Positions 26,761-36,512 of a stretch of DNA of 64,000 nt are shown here, one piece after another. The DNA is from Gammaproteobacteria bacterium (GTDB lineage: Bacteria; Pseudomonadota; Gammaproteobacteria; Xanthomonadales; Wenzhouxiangellaceae), in contig JAJFKY010000010.1 of NCBI GenBank assembly GCA_021772975.1, positions 81,468 to 145,467 on the forward strand, given 5' to 3'. Each line of letters begins with the position of its first letter. Position 1 is the first letter of the stretch. The notes beneath the pieces were generated by a model. The model was given only the letters and a program-made list of their open reading frames with translations. It had not been told where the DNA came from and did not search any database. A program made the translations under genes and the position numbers.

Positions 26761-26785
26761 TACCCGGCCGACCGGCGGCCGGGTA
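26761..26785 (-). terminator. GC-rich hairpin between glnA and the DUF4124 gene
   Basis: A perfect 10-bp stem (TACCCGGCCG against CGGCCGGGTA) with a 5-base loop lies 51 bp after the glnA stop. There is no T-run on the glnA strand, so it may be a weak terminator, an mRNA-stabilising hairpin or an attenuator for the DUF4124 gene. Confidence 0.4.
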
Positions 26786-26835
26786 CACCGGTAGTTGTCC
26801 GGTAATGACTTGGACAATACCACCACAACGTGAAT

Positions 26836-28245
26836 TCAGGATGAATAATACATTTCGAATTCCAACGGATGGGTGGTCATCCGCATGCGGTTGACTTCGT
26901 GCATCTTGAGACTGATGTAGCCATCAATCAGGTCATCGGAAAACACTCCGCCAGCCTTCAGAAACTCACGATCCTGATCCAGCGCCGCGAGCGCCTGATC
27001 CAGGCTGTTGGCCACGGTAGCCAGATTCTTCTCTTCCTCAGGCGGCAGATCGTATAAGTCCTTATCCATCGCTGAACCCGGGTCAATCTTATTCAAAATG
27101 CCATCTATACCGGCCATCAACATCGCGGCAAAGGTGAGATAACTGCTGCCAACCGCATCGCCGAAACGGATTTCAATGCGCCGCGCCTTGGGGCTGCTGA
27201 CCCAGGGAATCCGACACGAAGCCGAACGGTTGCGGGCTGAATACGCCAGCGCAACGGGTGCTTCAAACCCCTTCACCAGACGTTTGTAGCTGTTGGTGGT
27301 GGAGTTGGAAAAGGCGTTGATGGCATGCGCATGTTTGAAGATGCCGCCAATATAATGCAAAGCGGTATCTGACAGACCACCATAACCATCACCGGCAAAG
27401 ATATTCTGCCCGCCTTTAGCAATCGACTGATGCACATGCATGCCACTGCCATTATCACTGACCACCGGCTTGGGCATAAAAGTCGCGGTATGCCCAAACT
27501 GATGAGCGGTATTGCGGACCACATATTTGAACAGCATCATTTCATCGGCTTTACGGGTCAGAGTGTTGAACCGGGTGCCGATTTCGCACTGTCCGGCAGT
27601 GCCTACTTCATGATGATGTACTTCAACCGGAACGCCTACCGTTTCCAGTATCTGACACATGGTGCTGCGCAGGTCGCTCAGCGAGTCCACCGGCGAAACC
27701 GGGAAATAGCCGCCTTTGACACCCGGCCGATGGCCGGTATTGCCCTCCGGATAATCCTTATTGGAACTCCAGGCTGCCTCCAGAGAATCGATGGCATAGG
27801 ATGACCCGCTCATGGCCACCTGCCAGCGCACCGAATCGAACACGAAAAACTCCGGCTCCGGTCCAAAATAGGCGTCTTCGCCGACCCCGCTGGCTTTAAG
27901 AAAAGCCTCGGCCCGCTTAGCCAGCGAGCGCGGACAGCGCGCATAGGGTTCCATGGTGCTCGGTTCCAGCACATCACAGCGCAGGATCAAGGTATTCTGC
28001 TCGGCGAACGGGTCCATTACTGCCGTACTGTTATCCGGCATCAATACCATGTCGGACTCGCTGATGCCTTTCCAGCCGGAAATCGATGAGCCATCGAACA
28101 TCTTGCCATCTTCCAGCAATTCCTCATCGACGGCACTGCGAGGGATGGTGATGTGGTGTTCCTTGCCTAAGGTGTCGGCAAAACGCAAATCAACAAAATC
28201 GATATCTTCATCAGATAGCTTTTTCAAAATAGCGTCATTATTCAT
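26836..28245 (-). CDS. glnA: Glutamine synthetase type I
   Basis: 469 residues from the ATG at 28245 ([20 protein letters not shown]), exactly the E. coli length; in-frame codons further upstream extend beyond the family start. [10 protein letters not shown] and the Glu/His metal ligands are present. The adenylylation tyrosine (Tyr397 by mature numbering) is kept in DLYDLPPEE, so GlnE control is likely. It makes glutamine from glutamate, ammonia and ATP. I found no sigma-54 -24/-12 promoter or NtrC partner gene nearby. Confidence 0.97.
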   Translation of the reverse strand: MNNDAILKKLSDEDIDFVDLRFADTLGKEHHITIPRSAVDEELLEDGKMFDGSSISGWKGISESDMVLMPDNSTAVMDPFAEQNTLILRCDVLEPSTMEPYARCPRSLAKRAEAFLKASGVGEDAYFGPEPEFFVFDSVRWQVAMSGSSYAIDSLEAAWSSNKDYPEGNTGHRPGVKGGYFPVSPVDSLSDLRSTMCQILETVGVPVEVHHHEVGTAGQCEIGTRFNTLTRKADEMMLFKYVVRNTAHQFGHTATFMPKPVVSDNGSGMHVHQSIAKGGQNIFAGDGYGGLSDTALHYIGGIFKHAHAINAFSNSTTNSYKRLVKGFEAPVALAYSARNRSASCRIPWVSSPKARRIEIRFGDAVGSSYLTFAAMLMAGIDGILNKIDPGSAMDKDLYDLPPEEEKNLATVANSLDQALAALDQDREFLKAGGVFSDDLIDGYISLKMHEVNRMRMTTHPLEFEMYYSS

Positions 28246-28433
28246 GGTGAATACGAATCCTTGGTGAGTGATTGGCGAAAAGTTAGGCGGCGAAAACTCA
28301 GGGAAGCATACTGCTTTGCCCGGCGACAGGTTGATTGTCACCGTGCAATGGATACTTGTCTCGTCGCATGTCGGGCGGTAATGCGGCCATCGCAGACTGA
28401 ATCAGACGTTCCTGAGCTGTAGAATAGTCATTA

Positions 28434-28463
28434 TAGTGCGGCAGAACAGATTCTGCCGCACTA
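28434..28463. promoter_or_regulatory. Perfect 13-bp stem-loop upstream of glnA
   Basis: TAGTGCGGCAGAA and its exact reverse complement are separated by the 4-base loop CAGA. The stem is GC-rich but has no T-run on either side, so it is not a textbook Rho-independent terminator. It lies about 190 bp upstream of the glnA start and 200 bp downstream of prpD. It could end the prpD transcript or act as a regulatory structure. Confidence 0.5.
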
Positions 28464-28482
28464 CATCTGACCGATATTTTAC

Positions 28483-28498
28483 CATACTGTACCGTATG
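28483..28498. promoter_or_regulatory. Near-palindromic operator candidate
   Basis: CATACTGTACCGTATG reads the same on both strands except at one symmetric pair of positions, and has a GTAC centre. Its 16-bp dyad symmetry is typical of dimeric repressor sites. It sits 20 bp beyond the stem-loop, on the glnA upstream side. No regulator gene nearby suggests an identity. Confidence 0.3.
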
Positions 28499-28665
28499 TG
28501 ACCGGCATCAAACCCAGCTGGGCCTAATGCCGGTTGCTTTGTTACTCAGCCGGAGCTTTCAGAAGATGTCCAGCTGGCTAAGGCTATGCCATGCCCTCGT
28601 CACAACCGCTCGGAGAACGGGTATTCCGAACATCCCCGGCGCATCAACACCTGCCTGAACCGGCC

Positions 28666-30114
28666 TTACAACCTGAAGTCAGCCAGCCAGTCATCGACTG
28701 CCAACTCGCTTAGATGCTGCTGATCCGCGCACGACTTGACTATGCTTTTAGCCTGCCGGGCCGGATAATGCTGGGCAATCGCACGTTCAAATTTGTCGAT
28801 CAGCACCGGAATACCCTCATCCCGGCGGCGGCGATGGCCAATCGGATAATCAATGGCCACCCGGTCGGTGCTGCTGCCATCCTTGAAGAACACCTGGATG
28901 GCGTTGCCGATGGCGCGCTTGTCCGGGTCAAAATAATCTTTGGTGAAGCTTTCGTTTTCACTGACCTGCATTTTGTCACGCAGCGCATCGATGCGCGGAT
29001 CATTGGCCACATCATCGTTGTAACTGGCCGCGCTCAATTCGCCGAAAATCATCGGCGCCGCAATCATGTACTGCAGGCAGTGATCGCGATCAGCGTAATT
29101 ATCCAGCGGGCCGGTCTTATTGATGATCCGGTCGCCGGCTTCCTGGGTTTCAACCACGATCCGATCAATATCTTCCAGCCGCTGTTTAACCTGCGGATGC
29201 AGTTGCAGAGCACATTCGACTGCCGTCTGGGCATGGAACTCGGCCGGGAAGGAGATTTTGAACAATATGTTTTCCATCACATAACTGCCGAATTCACGTT
29301 GGAACTGGAATGCTTTGCCCTTGAACAGCACGTCGTAGAAACCCCAGGTTTTGGCGGTCAAAGCCGATGGGTAGCCCATTTCACCGCGCAGCGCCAGCAA
29401 AGCCAGCGTGACTGCCCGGCGGCAGGCATCACCGGCTGCCCAGCTTTTACGCGACCCGGTATTGGGCGCATGCCGATAAGTGCGCAAAGCGCCGCCGTCG
29501 ATCCAGGCATTGGATACCGCATTGATCACATCCTGCCGATCACCACCCAACATCCGGGTGACCACTGCCGTGGAGGCCACACGCACCAGCAGCACGTGAT
29601 CCAGGCCAACCCGGTTATAGCTGTTTTCGAGCGCCAATACACCCTGGATTTCATGCGCCTTGATGGCGGCCGTCAAGACGTCCTGAATGCTTAGCGGGGC
29701 CTTGCCCCGGGCGCGATTTTGCCGTGAGATATAATCCGCCACCGCCAGAATAGCGCCCAGGTTATCTGATGGATGACCCCATTCGGCGGCCAGCCAGGTG
29801 TCATTAAAGTCCAGATAACGGATCAGCACCCCGATATTGAAGGCGGCCTGCACCGGGTCCAGCTGGTAAGCCGTACCGGGCACCCGCGCACCGCCCTGCA
29901 TATCGGCGCCAGGCACCAGCGGACCAAGCAGCTTGGTGCATTCCGGAAAACGCATGGCCAGTGCGGCACAGGCCAGACTGTCCATCAGACAATACCGGGC
30001 CGTGGTATAGGCCTCTTCGCTATTAATCTGGTAATCGCAGACATAATCAGCAATTTTTTGCAGAACTTCATCGGCAGCTGGGCGCTGGGCGGATTTGGTA
30101 TCAATATGTGACAT
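28666..30114 (-). CDS. prpD: 2-methylcitrate dehydratase, MmgE/PrpD family
   Basis: 482 residues, almost the size of E. coli PrpD (483). The conserved [25 protein letters not shown] and [19 protein letters not shown] segments support PrpD rather than a shorter MmgE paralogue. It dehydrates 2-methylcitrate to 2-methyl-cis-aconitate in propionate breakdown. No prpB, prpC or prpF is present beside it, so the rest of the pathway, if it exists, is elsewhere. Confidence 0.9.
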   Translation of the reverse strand: MSHIDTKSAQRPAADEVLQKIADYVCDYQINSEEAYTTARYCLMDSLACAALAMRFPECTKLLGPLVPGADMQGGARVPGTAYQLDPVQAAFNIGVLIRYLDFNDTWLAAEWGHPSDNLGAILAVADYISRQNRARGKAPLSIQDVLTAAIKAHEIQGVLALENSYNRVGLDHVLLVRVASTAVVTRMLGGDRQDVINAVSNAWIDGGALRTYRHAPNTGSRKSWAAGDACRRAVTLALLALRGEMGYPSALTAKTWGFYDVLFKGKAFQFQREFGSYVMENILFKISFPAEFHAQTAVECALQLHPQVKQRLEDIDRIVVETQEAGDRIINKTGPLDNYADRDHCLQYMIAAPMIFGELSAASYNDDVANDPRIDALRDKMQVSENESFTKDYFDPDKRAIGNAIQVFFKDGSSTDRVAIDYPIGHRRRRDEGIPVLIDKFERAIAQHYPARQAKSIVKSCADQQHLSELAVDDWLADFRL

Positions 30115-30182
30115 GATCAGTGGGTTTCCGTATGGGTCTGTGTTTACAGAGCGCGATTGTAGCGGTTGCGATATGCGGACAC

Positions 30183-30211
30183 AAAAAAAGGGGGGCTGAA
30201 ACGCCCCCCCA
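30183..30211 (-). terminator. Rho-independent terminator of the TonB receptor gene
   Basis: On the minus strand a GGGGGGC/GCCCCCC-type stem with a short TTTCA-like loop is followed by seven T residues. It begins about 28 bp after the stop of the receptor gene at 30239, in the correct orientation. Confidence 0.85.
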
Positions 30212-30238
30212 GTCAGGGTTCACGTGGTCGTTATTATC

Positions 30239-33200
30239 TTAGAAATCGTAACGGGCACCAATCTGGATACGCCACAGTGAGGCCTGGGTCACCAGACGCT
30301 CGGTCGACGGGGTATCAAAATTGTTGAAACTGAACTGCCCGTCCTCATTGATGCTGGCATCAACAATCGGATTATTGAACTCAAAACCGATTTGCCTCAG
30401 GTCGTTGGCATCACTATCGATCAGGTTCAGGAAGTTCTCGATATCAAAGAACAGCGTGATTCTGTCATCGTTGAAAAATCCTGGCAGTTCCTGTGTGAAG
30501 CGGATATCCAGATCGGTAAAAGTGCTGCTGTTGAAGGCATTCCGAGGTGCGATCTGGCCACGGAACTGATCCAGGCCACTTTCCGCCAGAAACGCGTTGA
30601 AGCCCGCCAGGTCGAAGTCATCGGCATAAACAACCAGCGGATCATTTTCCAGGGGCACATACAGCAATGAGCGATCTTCGCGTTCACGGCTGTCGCCAAA
30701 CAGGTTGTTGGAGCTGTTGCCGGTATCGAAGTTATAACTGAATGGACGGCCCGAACGGATGGTCGCAAACAGGTTCAAAGTGGTTTCGTAATCACCGAAG
30801 AAGGCTTTTCTCAGCGTACCGCGGAAAATCGCATTGTGCGGAATTTCGTCGTTGGCTGTCGCTACAACCGGGTTATTGAAATCAGCCAGTGACACATTAC
30901 CGAAGTTACTGGTCGGCACCGAACTGGTTACCGGATGTATATCTTCACTGTCGGTATACGAGTAACCAACCGTCGTTTCAAAGTCGACGCCCGTTCCGCC
31001 AATGTCATACCAGGCTTTACTCAATGAGATAGACAGGTTATGCGTGCGTCCGCCACCGCCATTGGTGAGCAGAATATCGTCGGTAAAACGAGCGTCGCAG
31101 ATACTGGCGTCGCCGGGGTTGGAAGCACAATCGGGGTCCAGGAAATCGACTTCGCGATAAACCGGGCGGCCATCCGGAGCAATATCGACCTGGGCCAGAT
31201 TCAGACCCTGGAACAGGTAAGGATTTTCCGCATCGGAATAAATATAGTCGAAGGTAACCGTGAAATCGTTCAGGAAGCTGTGGGTGATGCCGAAGTTAGC
31301 CCGAAATACAGTCGGCAAATCCAGTTCCGGATCAATCGCCGCCACCTGGCCGTCACCAGCCACCAGTTGGTCAACGGCAAACTGTGGCACGCTGGAACCA
31401 TTGGCTGAACCTGGGCCCAGCAAATCAGAGTTGTCGTCATCCAACTGTACATTGTCGGTGATCACACCAACATTGCTGAATGAACCCGAGAAAATAACAC
31501 TCGGATCACCGCCGGAGAACACGCCTACACCACCGCGCAAGGTGGTGAAGCCCCAGGAATTCACCGGCAACTCATAGCTGAAGCCGATTCTAGGCTGCAA
31601 TGCCTTGAGGCCATCGAATACCTGCTCAGCATTGTCAAAACCATAACGTTGCTGGAAGAAGGCATTGCTGATCGGCCGATCATTGGATTTATAGTAGTCA
31701 TAACGAAGACCAGCCAGCAAGGTCAGGCCGCCGACCGGATTCCATTCATCCTGCAGATAGAATGTATGGATATCACGTTTGAACTCGGCGGCGGCATCAT
31801 TAATATTGCCGGTAACCACACCGTTGAATTCAAATTCGGTGGGATCCTGAGCCGCCAGGCCTTCAATGCTGTCAAATACGTATGCACCGGAGGTGGCTGG
31901 AAGAAACAGGTTGAATACATCGAATGAATCCAGCTCATAACCGAAAGTCACTTCATGATTGGCGACTTTGTAGTCCGCCTTGAATTTAGCCTGATCGGTC
32001 TGCGAACGTAAATCATTGGTCTGGCGGAAGAAGTCAGGTCCGGCGAAGACACTGCCGTCATCCAGATCCACTTCGATTTCAGCAAAACCTAAACCCAGCA
32101 AGGGGTCCTGGGTATCTTCGTTATCAAACCGCGATAAGCGGACCTCAGTGGATAACTGATCGGTCCAGTTGGAGAACAGGCGCAACGAGTAAGCGTCGAT
32201 GTTATTGCCGGAGTTATAAAAATGTGATGAAAATGCCAGGTCACCAAAACTGGCATTATTATCGACCTGGGTGGTGAAATCTTCCCGGGTACGCTGATAG
32301 TTAAACGCCAGACGGTGATCATCGGTCAGATTGGCATCGATACGCACCAGAATTCTGCGATTATCATCGGTGGCTGAGCCCAGTGGTAACACGCCTGGGT
32401 CATAGTTGTAGGTGTTCAACAGAATATTTCTTATCTGATCAATCTGACCGGCGGAAATACCGTCAACCACGTTGGGCAGGCCAGAACCGGCAGGGCCATC
32501 ATCGACCGCTTGATCACCGATGGTTTCTTCATAGGAGACAAAGAAGAACAGGCGATCTTTAAGGATCGGGCCACCGATAAAAGCACCGAAGTTGTGCGAT
32601 TCAAAATCGCCCGACTGGTTAGATGCCAACGCATCACCGCGGTAGTATTCAAACACGCCACCGGTGAACTCATTGGTGCCGGATTTGGTAACCACGTTGA
32701 TATTACAGCCGCTGAAGTTGCCGTATTCGACGTCAAACGGCGCAAATTCCACTGACACCTGATTGATCGCATCCAGCGGAAACGGCTGAGCTTGACCGGG
32801 GAAGGCCACGTTCAAGCCAAAGGTATCATCCTGGCGCACACCGTCAACGGTAAAACTGTTGAAGCGTGAGTTGGCGCCGGCACAACTGACTGCGCCATCC
32901 TGGTTGGCCGGATCAATGGTTACGCGTGGATCAACCCGGAACACATCACGAATATCACGCGAAATAGAAGGCAGGTCCTTGATGTCCTGCAGGTCATAAG
33001 AGCTGCCGGGACCCAGTGCCCGCTGGTAACCACCGACGTCGGCAATGCCGACAACCTGCAGTGCGCCCAGATCGGCAGATTCGTTTTCCAGGCCAAACGT
33101 CAGCGTGGCTGTGTCTGACAAAGTAATAAACACATCGTCAACGCGCTCGTCAACGTACTCGTCGCTGTCGACCTGCACACTGTAGGGCCCACCGACTTCC

Positions 33201-33427
33201 AGCCCGCGGGCAGTGAACTGTCCGGATGAGGTGGTGACGGTGGTAATCCGGCGATTGGTTCTGGTGTCGGTAACGGTCACGTCGGCATTGACTACAGGAT
33301 TACCCTGTGGATCCAACACGGTACCCGAAATGGTTGATGTGACCTGCTGCGCCACCGCTGGCTGGACAAATGCCGCGCCCAATAATGCAGTGATAGCACC
33401 TGCCAGTACTAGTTTCTTGAAAGACAT
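30239..33427 (-). CDS. Oar-like TonB-dependent outer-membrane receptor
   Basis: 1062 residues. Signal peptide at 1-26 (LVLAGAITALLGAAF, then AVAQQ). A carboxypeptidase-regulatory-like Ig fold occupies about 30-115 (ISGTVLDPQGNPVVNADVTV). The plug lies at about 135-280 (FNSFTVDGVRQDD; INVVTKSGTNEFTGGVFEYY). A long beta-barrel follows and ends in aromatic RIQIGARYDF, the BamA recognition signature. This matches the Oar/OmpA-like receptors common in Xanthomonadales relatives, which import large substrates or adhere to surfaces. No TonB/ExbBD genes are in the window. Substrate unknown; the upstream secreted protease could supply peptides. Confidence 0.9.
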   Translation of the reverse strand: MSFKKLVLAGAITALLGAAFVQPAVAQQVTSTISGTVLDPQGNPVVNADVTVTDTRTNRRITTVTTSSGQFTARGLEVGGPYSVQVDSDEYVDERVDDVFITLSDTATLTFGLENESADLGALQVVGIADVGGYQRALGPGSSYDLQDIKDLPSISRDIRDVFRVDPRVTIDPANQDGAVSCAGANSRFNSFTVDGVRQDDTFGLNVAFPGQAQPFPLDAINQVSVEFAPFDVEYGNFSGCNINVVTKSGTNEFTGGVFEYYRGDALASNQSGDFESHNFGAFIGGPILKDRLFFFVSYEETIGDQAVDDGPAGSGLPNVVDGISAGQIDQIRNILLNTYNYDPGVLPLGSATDDNRRILVRIDANLTDDHRLAFNYQRTREDFTTQVDNNASFGDLAFSSHFYNSGNNIDAYSLRLFSNWTDQLSTEVRLSRFDNEDTQDPLLGLGFAEIEVDLDDGSVFAGPDFFRQTNDLRSQTDQAKFKADYKVANHEVTFGYELDSFDVFNLFLPATSGAYVFDSIEGLAAQDPTEFEFNGVVTGNINDAAAEFKRDIHTFYLQDEWNPVGGLTLLAGLRYDYYKSNDRPISNAFFQQRYGFDNAEQVFDGLKALQPRIGFSYELPVNSWGFTTLRGGVGVFSGGDPSVIFSGSFSNVGVITDNVQLDDDNSDLLGPGSANGSSVPQFAVDQLVAGDGQVAAIDPELDLPTVFRANFGITHSFLNDFTVTFDYIYSDAENPYLFQGLNLAQVDIAPDGRPVYREVDFLDPDCASNPGDASICDARFTDDILLTNGGGGRTHNLSISLSKAWYDIGGTGVDFETTVGYSYTDSEDIHPVTSSVPTSNFGNVSLADFNNPVVATANDEIPHNAIFRGTLRKAFFGDYETTLNLFATIRSGRPFSYNFDTGNSSNNLFGDSREREDRSLLYVPLENDPLVVYADDFDLAGFNAFLAESGLDQFRGQIAPRNAFNSSTFTDLDIRFTQELPGFFNDDRITLFFDIENFLNLIDSDANDLRQIGFEFNNPIVDASINEDGQFSFNNFDTPSTERLVTQASLWRIQIGARYDF

Positions 33428-33957
33428 GGCTAAACCTCTTACTTATTTGCTCTGCTTGAATAAAGAAACCGCTGTGTTTAGCTCACACAACGAGTCTGTC
33501 TGGGGTAACCAGGGCCGTGATTGGCCGCTCGGCTTATAGTGGCACATATTAAACCAGTGTTAAATGACACTTTGTTTACCGCGCCAGCAGGGATTCTGGC
33601 AACCGGTAAAGTGCGAAAGATATACTATTGTTAGATTTGTAATGTAAGAGCCTGATACGTATGCGTTCAGACTGCCATTGGGCTGCAGTGATGCGGTTTG
33701 ACAGCCGGTTTATGCAGGGCAGTGTTTTTTAGCTTACCGTTCGGGTTTTTGCTGTCGGCCACTGTGCCCAACGGCTGATCTGCGCGCGAACGGCCAGTCA
33801 TTGGGATGTCTGACCGACTGATATTGCCCTTGCAACTCTGGTCTTAGCGGCCAGCAGAATGTACCAGTGCCTGTCTCTGGGGGACGATTGAGCACGAATA
33901 ACCCCGGCGCCTGGCCGGGGTTTGGCGTTGCTGATTAACTGTCGGTGCTACCGACCT
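33428..33957. other. 530-bp intergenic region upstream of the TonB receptor
   Basis: The region separates the metalloprotease stop from the receptor start, both on the minus strand. It must contain the receptor promoter. A TATAAG-like -10 candidate occurs near 33533-33540 on the minus strand, without a good -35 at standard spacing. A hairpin next to the protease gene is listed separately. No coding signal is visible elsewhere. Confidence 0.5.
33900..33922 (-). terminator. Hairpin terminator candidate after the metalloprotease gene
   Basis: AACCCCGGC and GCCGGGGTT form a perfect 9-bp stem with a 5-base loop, 36 bp after the protease stop. The minus strand continues TT-ATTCG, a weak T tract, so termination may be partial. 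Confidence 0.55.
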
Positions 33958-35166
33958 TTAGCGAAAACCCGCCACCGTGGCAGCACGCTCGCGATGGACG
34001 CGATCGTTATCGCTGAAGCTGGTGGTGCCAAACGGAAAGCCGTTGAAGGTGAAGTCCGGGTTGGAGAAACCACCCACTCGCGGTAAACCGGTGCTGGTGG
34101 TGCCCATGATGGTACGGAAGTTACCGGCACTGCTGGCTAAACCATGACCGTATGAAAACGGTGTAGTGGTGGGATCATTCTGGTGGCGGGCGCCAAACAG
34201 ATGACCGACTTCATGCACGAAAGTGAAATCAGTACAGGTGTATTTGACCACGAAAAAACCGTTGCTCGCACCGCCGCCAATGGCGTTAACAATACCGCAG
34301 ATGCTGGGGTCGTTGGGCGTGGCCACGATCATACCAACCAGATCCGCGGATATCGAGTTGCGGGTACTGTTGGCCAGCGCATCATTAAAGCCATCGTTTA
34401 AATTCTTCAAACCCGAAGCATTGGATTGAGCTGTACTGCGCTCATTATTGGTAGCCCGATACAACCCGGCACTTTGCATATTGATATCGATACCGGTGGC
34501 CGAATAAGCCTGATTGGACTGAGAAATAAAGAAGTTCATCCGGTCCACGATCGGACTCACCCCACCGGCCGCATTGATAGCCGTGTTAGAGGCAATCTGC
34601 ATCACCCGGACGGTGCTGGTCATACGCGTGGCCGCGACCTCTTCAGCAGCTATAGCCAGCTCGGATTTAGGCGTATCATCGGCATAGCCCAACTGAGTGA
34701 AGTCTCTTTCCGCCAGTACATGCTGACCGTTCTGCAGGGTGCTGATCTCATAAATTTTATCGGCCAGGCGAATCTGGCCAAACAGCCGGTTCCCGCTGAC
34801 GACAAAGTTGACCAGGTCGCTTACCACCTCATTGGAACCAGGGCTGCGCGGTACATCAATGCTGCCATTCCAGGAATAATAGCCTCCTTCCATATCATAA
34901 TTGTGTGTTTGCTGGACGATATAACTGTCGCCGCCGAGATTAAAATTAAACGCCGGAGCATCCTTGCTCAACGCCTGCATATTGACGGCCACAGCTTCAA
35001 TGAAACTTGAGGACTGGCTTAAATCGGCGATCCCCGGCTGGCTGCTGATATCCACCGGGGCTCTGAGATTGCTCAATAAATTGGGGGCTTGTGTCTGTGC
35101 CTGGGTGTTACCGCATAAAGCCGCGGTGATAAACAGCGTCAGGCAGACGCTTTTTTTAATTGACAT
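33958..35166 (-). CDS. Secreted metzincin-type zinc metalloprotease (reprolysin-like)
   Basis: 402 residues from the ATG at 35166, chosen because AGGAG lies 9 bases upstream; an earlier in-frame start at 35196 would break the signal peptide. Residues 1-24 are a signal peptide (KKSVCLTLFITAALCG). The zinc site is HEVGHLFGARH beginning at H318, followed by the Met-turn segment FRTIMGTT, the pair that defines metzincins. Residues 40-180 look like a prodomain. There is no C-terminal sorting tail. It should act outside the cytoplasm. Confidence 0.88.
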   Translation of the reverse strand: MSIKKSVCLTLFITAALCGNTQAQTQAPNLLSNLRAPVDISSQPGIADLSQSSSFIEAVAVNMQALSKDAPAFNFNLGGDSYIVQQTHNYDMEGGYYSWNGSIDVPRSPGSNEVVSDLVNFVVSGNRLFGQIRLADKIYEISTLQNGQHVLAERDFTQLGYADDTPKSELAIAAEEVAATRMTSTVRVMQIASNTAINAAGGVSPIVDRMNFFISQSNQAYSATGIDINMQSAGLYRATNNERSTAQSNASGLKNLNDGFNDALANSTRNSISADLVGMIVATPNDPSICGIVNAIGGGASNGFFVVKYTCTDFTFVHEVGHLFGARHQNDPTTTPFSYGHGLASSAGNFRTIMGTTSTGLPRVGGFSNPDFTFNGFPFGTTSFSDNDRVHRERAATVAGFR

Positions 35167-35832
35167 GATCCATGTCTCCTTTATTTTACTTTCCATAGCG
35201 AATGTAACCTTGAGAGCGAGCGAACCCGCTGGAAGTTACTCCTGACTTACAAGTACCACGAAATTTCCATGTTCCGCAAGAGGCAGGACATCGATTAAAG
35301 CCTCGCTGAAATGCTTAATGCGCATGCGCTTATGCCAATCAGTTATTACTAACCGCGGTCATGCTCCAGTCGAAACCAGGCATTGCTAATAATTATGGAA
35401 TATATTCACAAAGCCTTCACGATATATGCCTGTTAAAGCCCAAATAAATATAAATAAAATTGACCTTAGTAGTTAAATTTGAAACTAATTGGCAGGCAAT
35501 CTCACTATCGTGATTTTTTAAAAAAATAACCGGATAAGACCCATTAATCATCAGAATAAAGCCGCAAATTGACTGCACGCATTCAATTTTGCGCTTACTG
35601 CAGTACGGATTCACCAGCAAATGAATCCCAGCAGCACGCCAATCATGCTTGATCTCACCCGTGGATTTACCTTCATCAACGATAAATACTCTGGGATTCC
35701 GAGCGGTTATTCTGGCTTCAAATGCCCCGCACCTGGATGCTATGCCAGGTACATTTTGCTGGCTGTATTTTTGCTGATAGCGATTGCCAGCCCGGTAACC
35801 ACCGCTGACTGACAACCACTGTCAGCTGCTGA
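35167..35832. other. 666-bp intergenic region with AT-rich core
   Basis: Positions of about 35380-35600 are much richer in A and T than the surroundings. An open frame on the minus strand (35417-35815, 132 codons) lacks a recognisable domain and a clear ribosome-binding site, and a 63-codon plus-strand frame overlaps it. Neither is convincing. The part next to 35166 should contain the protease promoter. The rest may be the remnant of transferred DNA. Confidence 0.4.
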
Positions 35833-36447
35833 TTAACTCAGCCCTTCACGTTGCATGGCCTGCTGCACACCTGGATTGGCCAGCATCCTGTCCATATAGG
35901 CTTTAATGTTGGGGAAACCATACGCGGAGCTGGCCATATTGCGCGACCAGCGAAATACGGTAAAAGCGTAGGCGTCGGCGATGCTGGGTTTATCACCAGC
36001 GGTGTAGGTCTTACCGGCCAGCCAGGTATCACAATGCCGCAGCAATCCCGCCACCAGATTTTCCGCGGCCTGTTTGACGCGGGCGTATTCATCATCATTA
36101 CCGTTCACAATAAACCGCGGTTGGAAAAAATAGGCGGCGTGGGAGCGGTGCAGATCACTGGTGACAAAGCTCAGCCAGCGGTTGATCTCATACTGCGAAC
36201 GCGGATCGCCGGGTCCACCAATATCAGACTCTGGATGACTGTCCGCAATAAACCGTAGTATGGCATTGCATTGTGTCAGCACACTGCCATCATCCAGTAC
36301 CAGGGTTGGTGCCTGTGCAACCGAATTGATCTGACGGTACTGCTCACTGCGCAGATCAGGCTTTTCCAGCTCAAATTCGGCGCCCACCCAGTTCAGGGCA
36401 ATATGTGGCGCCATTGAGCAGGCTCCCGGCAAATAATACAGTTTCAT
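35833..36447 (-). CDS. Glutathione S-transferase, beta-class-like
   Basis: 204 residues. The N-terminal thioredoxin-like domain begins MKLYYLPGACSMAPHIAL, with a Cys near residue 10 where bacterial beta-class enzymes bind glutathione. VAQAPTLVLDDGSVLTQ carries the cis-Pro and glutathione-contact segments. The C-terminal helical domain has KPSIADAYAFTV, the conserved N-capping box. It conjugates or reduces electrophiles with glutathione in the cytosol. No linked substrate pathway is visible. Confidence 0.9.
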   Translation of the reverse strand: MKLYYLPGACSMAPHIALNWVGAEFELEKPDLRSEQYRQINSVAQAPTLVLDDGSVLTQCNAILRFIADSHPESDIGGPGDPRSQYEINRWLSFVTSDLHRSHAAYFFQPRFIVNGNDDEYARVKQAAENLVAGLLRHCDTWLAGKTYTAGDKPSIADAYAFTVFRWSRNMASSAYGFPNIKAYMDRMLANPGVQQAMQREGLS

Positions 36448-36512
36448 ATCTGACCTCGAATTGATTGCTGAGCCGCTTATAGTAACCTGCTTGCTATAAG
36501 CACTGTGCGAAG

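Larger units (their letters stand above)
28246..28665. other. 420-bp intergenic region between glnA and prpD
   Basis: Both flanking genes are on the minus strand, so this is the leader region of glnA plus the prpD downstream region. It contains no convincing open reading frame. It holds a 13-bp perfect hairpin and a 16-bp near-palindrome, both listed separately. I looked for a TGGCAC-N5-TTGC sigma-54 promoter on the minus strand and did not see one. Confidence 0.6.

Noticed and set aside
28246..28665. Possible sigma-54 promoter or NtrC sites before glnA
   Set aside because: No TGGCAC-N5-TTGC match on the minus strand and no convincing TGCACC-N7-GGTGCA pair.
28714..29694. Long 326-codon plus-strand frame
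   Set aside because: It is antisense to prpD, which has clear family motifs; the frame has no domain of its own.
35417..35815. 132-codon open frame on the minus strand in the protease/GST gap
   Set aside because: No recognisable domain, no clear ribosome-binding site, AT-rich biased composition and a competing frame on the other strand; described only as part of the gap.
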